From positions 771,001-835,000 of the forward strand of contig CANUEZ040000013.1 of the NCBI GenBank assembly GCA_948099385.1: a stretch of DNA of 64,000 nucleotides, in the 5' to 3' direction. Below, in pieces: positions 1 to 11,843 of the stretch. The DNA is from Fasciola hepatica. Taxonomy: Eukaryota > Platyhelminthes > Trematoda > Plagiorchiida > Fasciolidae. The translations under genes and the position numbers were made by a program. Below the pieces are notes generated by a model. The model was not told where the DNA came from and made no database searches. It saw only the letters and a program-made list of their open reading frames with translations. Positions within the stretch are counted from its first letter, which is position 1; each line of letters begins with the position of its first letter.

Positions 1-125
1 ACGCTGAATTAGAAAGCATGAATATAAAAGATCGACAGGGAGTCGACCTATGCGGGTGGGGAGAGGAAAGAATGCCCTAGTAGCCAACACAGAATACACA
101 GTCCAACTGCACAAACGCGCCTCGT

Positions 126-1170
126 TCAGTCATTCTGGCCCGATAGAAAGTTACAACACGATCGCCACTGTTCGCGGTTCGCTGCCATATCCTTCAGTGT
201 CTCCAGCCAACTGGTAGACGGGTCTTTTGGACCACAACCACGAAGGCGTGAGGCACCTACTTTCCCTAAGTCTGCTGTACATTTTCTCATTCCTCGCTGC
301 CACGTCATCTGTTGACCTCCACGTGGTCTTTTCCACTCCTTAGGAGGGGCGGAGAATAGGACACGGTACGGTAGACGTGTGTTTGCCATACGTAACACGT
401 GTCCCAACCAACGAAGTCTACTAAGCTGGATACGCTGTGACAGAACGTTCTCTGAATTAGTACCCAATACTCGCTTTCTGGCCTCAGCATTGCCTACTCG
501 GCTATTCCACTCCATCCTAGCGATACTACGTAAACATCGATGGTCGAAAACCTCAAGACGACGAATATCTTCAGCACGCAGACTCCAAGTTTCGCAACCA
601 TACAACAAAACTGAACGCACTGCGGCACAGTATACACGACCCTTCAACTTCAGTGAAATATCACGTCGACGCCACAAGTGCTTCAGTCCAGCGTAAACCG
701 CTCGGGCCTTGGATATACGCGTGCTCACCTCTACTAGTGAGCTCTCATCCGTCGTCACGCTGCTGCCGAGGTACGTGAAACGGTCGACAACTGACAGCAC
801 CTCCCTGTCCAGCATCAAGCTCGGAATCGTTGACATCCAGTCTTGTAACATCACCTTGCACTTTGAAGGTGCAAAGCGCATGCCGAATGGAGCTACAGCT
901 CTTGAGAGTCCATCTAGTGCACGTTGAGCATGTTCCGTGCATTCGAACAAGCAGACAACGTCGTCTGCGTAATCTAGGTCACATAGCTTTTCACTATTTC
1001 CTAGTTCGACGCCTACATCCTGAAGATTTTGCAACGCACTCTCCATTATTTCGTCCATGACGAAGTTGAACAGGAATGGAGACATGGGACATCCCTGTCG
1101 AACACCGCTGGTCGCTTCGAACCGGCCGGATAGTTCACCGTAAACTCTTACGCCGCGAGAATTTGAGGAT
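126..1170 (-). pseudogene. RTE reverse transcriptase, palm, thumb and C-terminal part
   Basis: The open frame gives a 319-residue reading from Met at 1083-1085, and homology continues upstream to about 1170, where GVRQGCPMSPFLFNFVMDE is the conserved RT segment before the catalytic box. The catalytic motif is present as DYADDVV around residues 38-44. It is followed by the SKCKVMLQDW segment, the FTYLGS motif, LYGCETWSL, and the C-terminal RLRWLGHVLRM region typical of RTE elements of flatworms. The palm and C-terminus are intact, but the frame is disconnected from the fingers at 1379-1750, so the locus is a pseudogene. Methionine at 1083-1085 is an internal residue, not a true start. An independent host gene is very unlikely, because the same sequence recurs at 6433-6927. 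Confidence 0.88.
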
Positions 1171-1750
1171 AAAATGATCCAGGTAGGTTCACGAACTTCT
1201 GGGGCATACCTTTTCCATGAAGAACACTGAAAAGCGACGTTCGGTCAACTGAATCGAAGGTGCCTTTCAAGTCTAAGAAAACCATTTTTGTCGGTCGGCG
1301 GTGCGTGTGACGCGTTTCGAGTAGTCAGCGAAGAGTAAAAATCTGGTCGATGCATCCTCGACCTGGGCAGAATCCAGCCTAACGTTCGCGGGTGTATCTT
1401 TCGCGAGTGGGCGTAAGACGGTGCAGAAGAATCGAGGCTAATACTTTGGTGACTATCGGAATTAAGCTAATCCCACGATGATTACTGCAGTCATTGTGTA
1501 TTCCCTTCTTGAAGATGGGAACAAGCAATGACTCGCTCCATATTAACGGAGTACGCTCCTCGTTCCAAATGTCACGGAGCAAGGCGGTTAGTGATTTTAC
1601 CAATGCCTCACCACCCAGTTTGAAAAGAACTGGGGGAAGTTCATCGGGACCTGCCGCTTTCCCCCGCCTTAGTAATCGAATACATGATTCTACTTCTACT
1701 TCCGACGGGGGCTTAAGTGATACCATCCAAGGAGTCGCAATTGTTGACAC
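1171..1750 (-). pseudogene. RTE reverse transcriptase, fingers and palm N-terminal part
   Basis: On the minus strand, GKAAGPDELPPVLFK and NHRGISLIPIVTKVL are the conserved RT blocks preceding the catalytic aspartate. An in-frame TAG follows at about 1378, where related elements have a glutamine (the AGFCPGRGC block comes straight after it). A second stop falls in the following helix near 1327. Beyond that, FLDLKGTFDSVD carries the first catalytic aspartate. A frame change near 1170-1190 then leads into the palm segment at 126-1170. The damage is modest, a few substitutions and one frame change, consistent with a fairly recent insertion. Confidence 0.8.
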
Positions 1751-2464
1751 AATAGTAACTACATCAGCGTGCGGCTAGCTAAACTGTTCCTTGAAGTATT
1801 CGGCCTAACGGTCAAGCTTTTGCTCTTTGCTATGGATGGGTTCTCCATTTCTATCGCAAATCGTTTCACTGACCTGGGTGTGCCGTCCACCGGTGTCACG
1901 AATAAGTTTGAACAGCCTTTGACTGTTACCTGAAGCACCTACTATTTCCATTTCTTCGACTACCTTGGCTCACCAATTTTCGCTATCATTCTTAAGGCTT
2001 TTCGTAACTTACCTTTGTAGATTTCTCCGCACCTTATTCATCTCCTAACAGTTCGAGAGCTGACGCTTTTGCTCCATTAAACTCAAAGACTCTCGCGAAA
2101 TCCAGTGTCTTTGATGCACATCGGATCTAGGACCACAGGCAAAACCTGTTGCCACTTGCATCGCCTGCTTGATATGAGCCTAATGCTCATCTACATCACT
2201 GTTCGTCGTAAATCCTAGCTCATGTGCTAACTTCTGCTCATACCGGGTGCGTACTTCTGGATCACACAAACGTTGCACGGCTAATCGGGTTTGCGGTTTG
2301 CGACGATGACCATTGAGCTGGAGAGATAATCGCATTAAAACTAATGCATGGTCCTACTCTGCATACGTGGACCAGTGAGATCTACAGTTCTGAATAGAAC
2401 TGCGCCACTGGTAGCTTACGGCGATATGATCAATCTGGCTTAGAGTACCTGTAGGGTTAGAGCG

Positions 2465-2930
2465 TCATGTCACTGTGCGACGCGAGCTGTGTCGAAAATT
2501 GGTGCTAGACAAGAAAAATCGATTGTCTGCACAAAACTGGAGAAGTCTATCCCAGTTATCTGTACGCTCAGCGGGTAAAGTACACCGGCCACCTAAACAG
2601 GCTTCTGACACACTGAGTTTGCCAACTTGTACATTAAAGTCACCAGCTAGCACTACTGTCAGAACCATTATTGCTGCGAACGAGGGTGGCGAGTTCATCA
2701 TAGAACTCATCTTTCTGCGCATCTGAGCTGCAGTCTGTTGGGGCGTACTCCGAGATCACAAACAAATTGCGCTTAACACAACTATCCTTTCGAACGCCGA
2801 CTGACCCCTGGAGTCTCGCAGCACATAAAGGACTGTTAACACGGATCCAATCCAAAAGGGCATACGCAAAACATGAGTATGCATCATCTGCACCGAACGA
2901 GGCCGAACAGTGGTCTTCAAAGCACATCAT
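2465..2930 (-). pseudogene. RTE apurinic-like endonuclease, partial and frameshifted
   Basis: Two overlapping minus-strand frames together read as an exonuclease-endonuclease-phosphatase fold endonuclease, the target-nicking enzyme of non-LTR elements. The first frame (2640-2930) contains DWIRVNSPLCAARL and SEYAPTDCSSDAQKDEFYDEL, where YAPTD is a family hallmark. The second frame (2465-2722) contains VVLAGDFNVQVG, the GDFN catalytic box, followed by TDNWDRLLQFCADNRFFLSSTNF. The frame shift between them sits near 2640-2720. The N-terminal part with the catalytic Glu should lie above 2930 but is not clear there. The linker region 1751-2464 lies between this and the RT and holds no other gene. 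Confidence 0.8.
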
Positions 2931-3000
2931 CGTAAGTCGGAGTCAGCTCTTATTACATGCATGCGCATGAACACAGCGGTAGGGTATACCCAATAGCTCC

Positions 3001-6000
3001 AAGGACCCACTACATTATCAGGGACAGCCGGCAACCAGAACCATATAGATCAGGCGTGTTAACCGGCTGGGCGACAGTATATTTCTGTATGCTAATAAAC
3101 TGACCGGCAATGGCAGGATTTGGGCCTTTGACCTCCAAGGTGGTAAGCATATGATCTATACCACTCGACCACCACCGGTGATTGGACAATCGTACATCGG
3201 AAATGACAAACTAGCACATTTCCATCCATTATTATGGACATTACTATAATTTAGTCAGTGAAATGACTCAACTGTATACATGTTCTAAACTGACTACAGT
3301 CAGCTTATCTTTATCTGATAGCCACATTAGTGCATTATACTTTGTGCTTTCGCGATAATCGTAATTTCCCGAAGGTCGTGTATTCTTGCTGCTCAAACTC
3401 TTTGGTTAATTGCCCAGAAGTCACAGACAGGCGTTGGTTCCCGCAGCTGTGTTATTCTGTCCTAGCGGTGTTGTTTACTCAAAACCCAACGACACAGACA
3501 AACAATGCTCCAAATTCTTTCAGTCATGAGCGCCGTTGACCACTTAGATGATAGTAATTGAGATTATTTCGTGGTGTCGCATACCCCATCTATATACAAC
3601 TGAACTCCATACAACAGAGTGTGCATCATCAATTTCTTGCGCTGGTATTTGATAATGCCAGACAATCACGTCCATCAACCCACTCGATCGTTCAGGCAGT
3701 GCCACAAAAGCCAACGGCTTAGATCAGAGATGAGGAGTCACTACAAAGATAACACCGAATCAGTAAACAGGCATAAAAGGAACGACTATTGATTGATGGA
3801 AGCAGGCCAGCTAGCATAAGTAAGATAGGAAGAAGTCATGTGAATCCAAGTATCGGTCATAAACATGAAAAGCAAGTTCAGTCGGCGCACAAATACGCTT
3901 GGGGAAACACGAGTGAACGGCGTGACTGTCATGAGTCAAGTGTCTGGGTCAGGTCGGAAGTGTGTGACAGACCGACAGGTCTAACCATGTGAAATAAGCA
4001 AAACAATGTATGGTGGCATGAGGTGCCCAGGGGCAATCGAGACCAGACAGACTAGACCACTGAGGCCAGGTTAAAAGTACAAAAAGTAACCACAGAGGAA
4101 ATGGGGCTCATGTGTGTTAATGACAGATCTGGTAGAATTTCCGGAAAGCTCCAAGTGATCATAACAGAATCCTTAAGGTTGCACTGATGGGTTCAAAATA
4201 TGTGTGAAAATTTAGGGTCATTTGACCTCGTTTGACCACTTTGTCATTTAACCCTCGCTGATTGGTTTATTTGTGGTCAAGAAAATGACGACAGCCATGT
4301 CTCACCAATGAGCGGTGTTTGCGCAACTGATAACTTGTCCTGTGCACAAGTGTACATCTAGTGCGGTCATCTATGCACCGCCGTGCGTAAACGGTTTTAC
4401 TTTACGGAGAAACTGAATGAAGCCAAATAATGCTCATAAGTGTCTATAGTAAATATTATGCTCATCGACTTCAATGTGCTACCAGATAGTGGTATAAAAA
4501 TGATCAGCAAAAGTAACGTGTCTGGCAAATGTAAGTTCCATATTAGGTGAACCGCAGTTGATGATTCACTTCAAATGGAGAGAAGTGGTATACGGGTTCA
4601 CTAATTATAATAAATGGCTGTCTAAGATACTGGATTGTCAAACTCAAATAATCACATTTTTCATGTTATTTTGACCATCTGTTTTCAACAACTTCCTCTC
4701 TTGCAAAAACTGCCCGACAGAAAATAATACGAAGACGAAGGATGATAAATGGTTGCCACAATTCAGTGTACATATTGCATCTTCCTTTTCCTAATATAAT
4801 AATCTATTTTGGAAAATGAGCTTTGGTTTGAATTAAGGCATATGATTCCGCCAAATGGTGTATGCTGAATTAATGGTTAGCTCTCCTCTGCGGATCCCTG
4901 CTAGCAAAAGTGACCTCAACGTTGCGGGTTACTTGCATTTTGTGTACTAGATGGTATAGCTATATGGGGTTGAAGGTAAGAGCTTGTATGTGACGCCCAT
5001 TGTTCAAAATATGCTACCTTAGTATTATATCAACAGTTAGCGCAAGAAGTGTGGCGGGCAAAAATGTTTTAAATGAGGTTCGGTTAAATTAACCGTAGCT
5101 GAAAAGAATAAATACTGGCAAATGACTTATGATTACGAAAATGAATACGCCGAAATCGTAAAACAAACTGTTGTCCAATTGAAACTAATGAAATGGTTTA
5201 TGTTATCTAGACAATCTTATTTTCACAGTGAATTCTGTTTCTGTTGTATTTGGGGAACTGTCAGACCCTCCAAAATACGATAACGGAGGATGAAGATTCA
5301 TTCGCAGTTTATTGCACACAGTATTCAGCTATATTTCGTAGGAAGACTGCAGTGTGGATGGATTATCATGTACAACCGAGATTATCGCCGTTCAGCGATC
5401 ATAAGTTGCACAGGTATAACGCCAATTGATGATTAGATGTCTATAGACATTAGAGTATACTCAATTTACAGCCGCTTCCGATCCACGAAACTAAGAAAGT
5501 TTTCGTAACGAAACTAGGGAACTAAAATGATACGATGGCATTGCATGATTAGATAGCACAAATTTATTCGACGCCCAATGAATCTATCGTTTCTTTCCCT
5601 ATGGATAGCGTGTTCATTAGACTTTACTTATAGAATTTGTCATTGTATATCATGAGAGAAAGGAAATTGATGAATGAATGACAACGCAATGGAGTCAGCA
5701 AAATCCAAAGCCTCGTTTTATGTCAATTATTATTATATGTCAATATACTGACGTAGTACTAACCGATAGATGTAAACGGAAAAATTTCCTTTTAGCCTTT
5801 CTTTGTTCCTTATTTTAAGTTATAATATTAGGAACAATTGTGTACTAATTAGTACACAAAGTACACACAGAGGGTTAACCCTTTCATTGTATCGAGGTTG
5901 AACATGTAGTAAAAAGTTAGGTATGAGTGATTATTAATGGAACAGAGTGGTTAATTTACAGCTAACATGCGCATCAGTTGCAATAATAAGAAACTGTAGG

Positions 6001-6217
6001 GGTAATATCATCATCGAGTACTTAACGATTCATTCCATCTTTCACTTCGAATTCAGTTGAAACCTTAGGACTGTTGACGTTTTCAAGCCAATTTGCCTAC
6101 TTACCTACGATAGTCTTGCAACACTAAAATTTCCATAAATAAATACCAGTGTCATTATTTAAAAATGAACCACAAATAGCGATTCCTCTAAATGCGACTA
6201 ACACCGTTCATGATTTC
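3001..6217. other. AT-rich intergenic stretch without a recognised gene
   Basis: I read both strands and found only short, compositionally random open frames (up to about 69 codons), with no familiar motif or plausible splice chain. A phrase at 3030-3050, GCCGGCAACCAGA, recurs near 56943 and may be part of RTE flanking sequence. Nothing else can be supported. Confidence 0.6.
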
Positions 6218-6218
6218 A

Positions 6219-6249
<31 letters not shown>

Positions 6250-6927
6250 GTACAGCGTTAAACAGTAGGGCAAGCCCCACTGACCACTGCCTTTCTCACC
6301 ATGTTGCACGTTGAATTAGAAAGCATGAATATAAAAGATCGACAGGGAGTCGACCTATGCGGGTGGGGAGAGGAAAGAATGCCCTAGTAGCCAACACAGA
6401 ATACACAGTCCAACTGCACAAACGCGCCTCGTTCAGTCATTCTGGCCCGATAGAAAGTTACAACACGATCGCCACTGTTCGCGGTTCGCTGCCATATCCT
6501 TCAGTGTCTCCAGCCAACTGGTAGACGGGTCTTTTGGACCACAACCACGAAGGCGTGAGGCACCTACTTTCCCTAAGTCTGCTGTACATTTTCTCATTCC
6601 TCGCTGCCACGTCATCTGTTGACCTCCACGTGGTCTTTTCCACTCCTTAGGAGGGGCGGAGAATAGGACACGGTACGGTAGACGTGTGTTTGACACACGT
6701 AACACGTGTCCCAACCAACGAAGTCTACTAAGTTGGATACGCTGTGACAAAACGTTCTCTGAATTAGTACCCAATACTCGCTTTCTGACCTTATTGTTGC
6801 TTACTCGGCTATTCCACCCAATCCTAGCGATACTACGTAAACATCGATGGTCGAAAACCTCAAGACGACGAATATCTTCAGCACGCAGACTCCAAGTTTC
6901 GCAACCATACAACAAAACTGAACGCAC
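6218..6927 (-). mobile_element. RTE-type retrotransposon, 5'-truncated copy RTE-A2 with (ATG)n tail
   Basis: This is the same family as the element at 1-3000. Minus-strand coding runs from 6927 to the stop at 6430-6432, starting abruptly inside RT (just upstream of LYGCETWSL), so the copy is 5' truncated. It corresponds to 1-620 of the first copy with a constant offset of 6307 and about 13 differences that I counted. The 3' UTR ends in a trinucleotide run at 6218-6249, reading (GAT)n/(ATG)n on the minus strand, the kind of short-repeat tail RTE elements carry. A possible target duplication, CATGATTT, occurs at 6209-6216 and 6936-6943, but the second lies 8 bp beyond the homology break, so it is weak. 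Confidence 0.9.
6433..6927 (-). pseudogene. RTE reverse transcriptase C-terminal fragment
   Basis: The 164-residue open frame carries the C-terminal region LYGCETWSL, VFDHRCLRSIARI and RLRWLGHVLRV, followed by the Arg/Gly-rich tail and the terminal NFLSGQND, as in the 126-1085 copy. It lacks the catalytic YADD block, so it cannot encode an active enzyme. The apparent start methionine is internal and owes its position to the 5' truncation at 6927. Confidence 0.85.
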
Positions 6928-9761
6928 AAAAATACCATGATTTTATCGTCGCCAGCTCACACATGGTAAGGTTGTAACTTTCCTAGGAATAATTTAATCC
7001 AACCCATTACGAATTATTAAGATCAATTATCGTCCTTTGTAAGAAAAAGTATACATTTCACTTTGGCGTAAATGAGAACAAATTTGAGGATCATACAGAA
7101 ACTATCAAAAAGAGGTCAAATCTGATGATTTGTATATGGACTGAAAAAGCACTACGATACTTGCATAGTAAAAAATGACGTGCAGGTGACGATGATTAAG
7201 TTAAGTCAAGTTCAGTCAGCTGTACAGCACTTCGACAGTTTACAGTGGTTTGGACTTTCACGTTGCATTATGAATCATGCAACTGAAATCTAGTCTGCTA
7301 CTCACAAACTAACCGTTCTATTTATTCAAGTTATCCGGATAACTATAGATTAACTTAGTAGATCTACCATTGTAGATCCCGTGTTAACTGTTTCTTAATT
7401 GCTGGTTATGAAATGAAAAATAACTTGCCCTCCCGTGAGTAACGGAAACACGGGAGCTCGCAGAAAACATCTACATTACCAACATTAAACGATGTTCTAC
7501 CAAATAAAAACCAACTTTATTGCTGGTAATATTCAGTTAACGAATCATTTCTATTTCAGCGTTCAGGTTAGCTTGGTGCAGACCTCGTTCACCGCACCGG
7601 TCGGACCATACCTACCCCACCCCCAGTACCAGATGCACGGTTCGATTTCAGTGTGCACATTAGCCTGGTGTGGAGTTATTTCACCATTTCTACCCCAACC
7701 CCTGCATCAGACGAACACTTGACTGATACAATTTTTCCACCTGGTTCCACTTCAAATGTCAAGCCTCGTCAGCCGAATAATCGAAAAACGTTTCAGCACT
7801 CGAGATAGGAGTGGAATTTCATGTATGGCTCGCCGCTGTTACAGTCATGATAGGAATAACACATTGTTCACAGTGTCACCGCTCTTTTACTGTGGCCGTC
7901 CGAGAACCAGACGCATGACTTGAGAATACCACACAATGCGTGAATTTCGATCGGGTCATTTGGGTGGCATGGCTGTTTGATCGCGTGGACCAAATCGTAG
8001 GTTCATATTTCATATGCAAAAGGTTTGATGGCGAGTCCACTAACAGATGGCTGTTCACGTTTACGGGCTCGAAGCCGACACACCCATTAGTCCATGATTA
8101 CCCCGCCTTTGGTATGGGGCCCCGGAACGGCTTTGGATCCCCTGCGCACGTCATAACATGGGCATTCAGTAAGCAGTGACCTCATCAACGTGGATAATTA
8201 GACGGAATACCAACCAGCGATGTGTAACAAGTCCTCAGCGATGTCTGACAGATTGAAGTGTTACAGAATTAACGGCCTTAGAAGGATGTGTGAATGAGAT
8301 CTGATCCTAATGAATACTGTTTCCATTGCGACGAATGGTGTTTGACTGCAAATCTAATGATAGAGTGAAACACTTTATCATAAAGGAACAGGTTAAATCT
8401 GTTAAGTCTGATAATTCCCGAGTAAATAATGCACTGTCAATTACGAGATAACAAGGCTAAAATAGAACATCAGGAACATAATCAAAATTGTCATGTTCGT
8501 TGTAACGCGGGACTTCCCTAGCGATCAGAAGACCAGAGTCAAGAGACGCCATCGAGGTGGATACTACTTAAGGAAACATGGTTTCTTAAGAGCCAGTTAA
8601 TTTCATTAAATGGAAGAAAAGTAACTAAATGTAACTTAGTTATGTTGTTCGGTGGGCGTACACATTTCACTAATAAGACTGAGATGTGTACCGGCCATTA
8701 GTACGGTTTATTCACAAAGGGACTGATTGGTGAACTGTAAATTTAAATGACTTTGCAGTTCACCAACACAAAAACTAATATAGGACGAAACTACTGCATG
8801 CTCAATGACATTTTGGGGGGGGAACAATTCATAATCTGCTTACTTCAGACTTGCACACCATCACCACCCTATGGAATTTCTGTTAACAAAACAAATATGT
8901 AACCAGGTTTAGGTTATTGTTAAATCCGTGCAACGAAATATGGGACCAAAAGATGCTATCTTGCTGAACAACAGTTGTATTTTACAGAAATCATCCTTCA
9001 TATTTTCCACCACGTTCACTGGGTTCTCAAGTAGTACCAAAGATAATGTTAACAGAAATACAAGTATGCATTATTACGAATTACATCTGTTTAAGCCGAT
9101 CTCTTAAGGCTAGTAAGTTCACAAACACCTGTTATTCCTATTTTCACTCTTATGCTCTGGTCTTCCCTGCAGATGAGCAACAAGAATTCAGTGTTTCGTT
9201 GCACAGCCAAACGATAATTAGCCGTATTTTCCTCGATATCCGCTAAATAAATGACTGTTCACTTTTCTAATGAATTTCGTTGAAATTAAACAAAAGGTAG
9301 AATACCGGTTTGTCAATTGATAACTTGCATAAATAGTTCCCGAAAAAATGCGTTGTCTATTCGTCAGTCGCCATGGCCATTTCCATCTAAAGGATGTCAA
9401 TATTCATTAAAAATGATATTTGTATTCCAGTTACACCTTGATCAATCGTGCATGACTCATGCTATTGGGACTATGGTTGAACGGTGTCATGTGGTTCCAT
9501 CGATTACCTCCAAAAAGGGACATTGTAGTCTATGGTTTCCGAGAACAGACGAAGGTAACATGTGACACCTTTGTAACTATAGTTGCACGAACATTTAGCT
9601 TCTTGAGTTGGCACAAAAATCTAACGGTACACTTTTCGACTGTTTCATATTAGGCACTTAATTAAATAGACAAGCATTTCTTCAAAAGTGAAAGGTGGAA
9701 GAATTATTTTCACTTTCAAGTTAGTTCGCGGAAAGCATTCAACTGTAATACTGTAATAATA

Positions 9762-9792
<31 letters not shown>

Positions 9793-9946
9793 CGATAATA
9801 TTAATAATAATTTAGTTATTTACAGTTGGAAGCAAGGTTAAATGTTCATCACTCTCTGGTACTAAAGGCTGAACTCATATTCTTTATGTCTATGTACACT
9901 TTTATTGTTTTATGATAAAGGTATTACAGTTTGATTTTTTCGTTCA
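6928..9946. other. Non-coding stretch with small repeats
   Basis: No gene is recognisable. It contains an imperfect duplication with a 92-bp period (TTAGCYTGGTG starting at 7568 and again at 7660, both followed by a C-rich TACCCC block). There is also an 11-bp perfect inverted repeat (8727-8737 and 8756-8766), a run of G at 8814-8821, and an AT-rich (TAA/AAT)n microsatellite at about 9753-9820. Confidence 0.55.
9753..9820. repeat. (AAT)n-type microsatellite
   Basis: An interrupted run of AAT/TAA trinucleotides lies just upstream of the Penelope-like fragment. It may be simple sequence or an old retroelement tail. Confidence 0.7.
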
Positions 9947-10526
9947 CTGTCTACATCCATCTCCCTTTCAAAGGAGATGACAAAAGCGAGTTACTAATAA
10001 GACGCTTGTAAAAGGCAATCGCTCGCACCTTTCCCACTGCTACACTGCGTGCCCACTTCACCAGTCGACCAGTGATCTCGACGAACCTAAAAGACAAATT
10101 ACCTGTCCTCACCTCTTCCATGCTAACCTATTCGTTTGTTTGCTCATGTTCGGCAGGCTATATAGGTAGAACGACACGGCAACTATTACAAAAAGGATCA
10201 AAGAGCACAAACCAACTTGGCTGTCAACGGGAAACAGAAAATCCATCACCAGCGCGATTGTGGCGCACCTCGCAGACACTGGACATCACGTAAACGACGA
10301 CGCGTTCAAAATAGTCTACAGAGTCCCTACGAATGCGCCGAAAGCCGCTCGAAAACAACATCTAGCAACGGCAGAGGCTGTGGCGATCAGATTATTCAAT
10401 CCTTCGCTTTGTTCTCAGAAACGTTTCGTTAAAGCACTCAAACTACCCTGGCCGCGATCCGAGACCGACCCTGGAGCTCAGTGTGACCCATACGTTGACC
10501 CTTTGGTTCAAACCGGAAATGGATAA
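9947..10526 (+). pseudogene. Penelope-like element, RT end plus GIY-YIG endonuclease, 5' truncated and frameshifted
   Basis: The plus strand opens with HLPFKGDDKSELLIRRL and RTFPTATLRAHF, the connecting region between RT and endonuclease in Penelope-like elements. NLKDKLPVLTSS and then YSFVCSCSAGYIGRTTRQL follow; the latter is the GIY-YIG core with its paired cysteines. At an A-run near 10190 the reading frame changes, and it then continues as RIKEHKPTWL, HLADTGHHV and EAVAIRLFNPSLC (10193-10526). There is also a stop near 10008. In the full family a telomerase-like RT precedes this region; it is absent here, so the copy is 5' truncated. These elements mobilise by target-primed reverse transcription. 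Confidence 0.85.
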
Positions 10527-11665
10527 TCCCCGAAACCCTTGTTCATTGTTTCACGGGCCCCGTTCCCAACCACGAAACAACAACATTTCCCCTCCAATCC
10601 TTCTTAACTACGCAACACCAACTTTGACGACCATCCAATCAAACTTTAGCACACAGACCTTGTTCATAATTTATGCATTTCTAACCTATAAATGTAACTG
10701 CATTAGCCACGAGGATGATGTTACCGAAAACGAGCTTGTTCGCTATTCGTGTTTTTTTTTATATAATGAAATGGGATTATTCGGTGTATTTGTTATTTAT
10801 TTTAAGTCCAAACAAATTCTTTAAGGAAATGAGTCTTTTGCATGCTCGGTCATCTACTGACGGGCTCTAAAGTTGAATACTTTCACAGTTAAGTGGTTAG
10901 TTCCATTTTGGATTGTACTTTTCTCTCCTGACTGTTGCCACATGTACATGTACACATGGGAATGTTCGTCGTTACGGAGTGCACATTGAACGAGCCTTCG
11001 GCAACGTTTGTGAGGTCAAACTGCTCAACATTCTAACAGACTAATCGGGTAGGGGTGGGGGATATTGGTGTCCGTGTATGATATTGAGTGGAACTCATTG
11101 GCGCCTCTGGAAACATTACCCATGTAGCACACATCCCCATGTTAACGTTGGGTTTTGATAGGGATTTGGTTGAGATTTTCATTCAGTATTTTTGGAAAGT
11201 AAGACATATATTTTTGAGACGGAAATTGTTAAAATATTCCAAAAATGTTTAATTTCCGAAGAAAGCAGGCATCGAGATGCGTTACATTTTGTTTTAAAGT
11301 GCAGCCTCTCGCCATTTTGGATGGTCATTGCTCAACGGCGGTTCGTTGTTTTATGGCGGTGACTCACCGTTCTCGTCTTTAGATGGTTATATTTTTACAT
11401 TCTGTTACACTAGATGCCATATACTTCGTGCAATCACCGTAGTAAACTTTCCTGCACGCATAATTATGTTTGTTGGCCTTAAATATGCAGTTATCCATGA
11501 ATAACTCACCTGCAGGTGAGATATATCTTACTGGTCACGAACGTGCCCCTGTCAGCTTCGTAGTGGATTCCTAAGTGATCGTATGTATGTGAAAACATAC
11601 TTAAATGTCCATAATGAAATTAGTTTAATAAGAGAGACTTAAATCTCTGATGAGGCTCAAGTCGG
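10527..11665. other. Non-coding stretch downstream of the Penelope fragment
   Basis: This probably includes Penelope 3' UTR for the first 300 bp. I see no further coding or structural signal apart from a poly-T run near 10750. Confidence 0.5.
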
Positions 11666-11736
11666 GTTGTGGTTGGGATCTGATTGGCTTATGGTTGGGA
11701 TTCCGTTGGGTTATGGTTGGGATCCTACTGGGTTTG
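11666..11736. repeat. Imperfect tandem array of GGTTGGGAT-type units
   Basis: Three imperfect units of about 22-26 bp each carry TGGTTGGGAT preceded by TTATGG or TTGTGG. The complementary form of the same unit is tandemly repeated at about 13555-13735, on the other side of the spliced gene. Confidence 0.65.
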
Positions 11737-11843
11737 CAAAAGTGGACTTGATGTACGTTTTCAGTTACTATGACGGTCAAAATCAGTAGAAAATGTAGTT
11801 ACACGACGGTAATGATGCTGATTCTTTCAATTCACGTTTTTAG

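Larger units (their letters stand above)
1..3000 (-). mobile_element. RTE-type non-LTR retrotransposon, copy RTE-A1 (3' end cut by window)
   Basis: Reading on the minus strand from about 3000 to 1, endonuclease, linker, reverse transcriptase and 3' UTR occur in the order expected of an RTE-clade LINE. Endonuclease remnants lie at 2465-2930, the RT fingers at 1379-1750, and the RT palm to C-terminus at 126-1170. The stop codon is at 123-125. From position 1 to 620 the sequence matches the second copy at 6308-6927 almost base for base, so only about 90 bp of 3' UTR and tail should lie outside the window. The coding frame is broken by stops and frame changes (near 1170, 1330 and 1378), so this copy is not autonomous. 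The 5' boundary is inferred; homology fades around 2960-3000. Confidence 0.85.

Noticed and set aside
126..1085. 319-residue RT-like open frame as a host gene
   Set aside because: It is one half of an RTE element, repeated at 6433-6927 and lacking a real start.
3789..3992. 67-codon frame in the 3-6 kb region as a small gene
   Set aside because: Its length is expected by chance, with no domain and no splice sites forming a chain.
6218..6249. (ATC)n run as an ordinary microsatellite
   Set aside because: Its position exactly at the end of the RTE 3' UTR makes it the element's tail.
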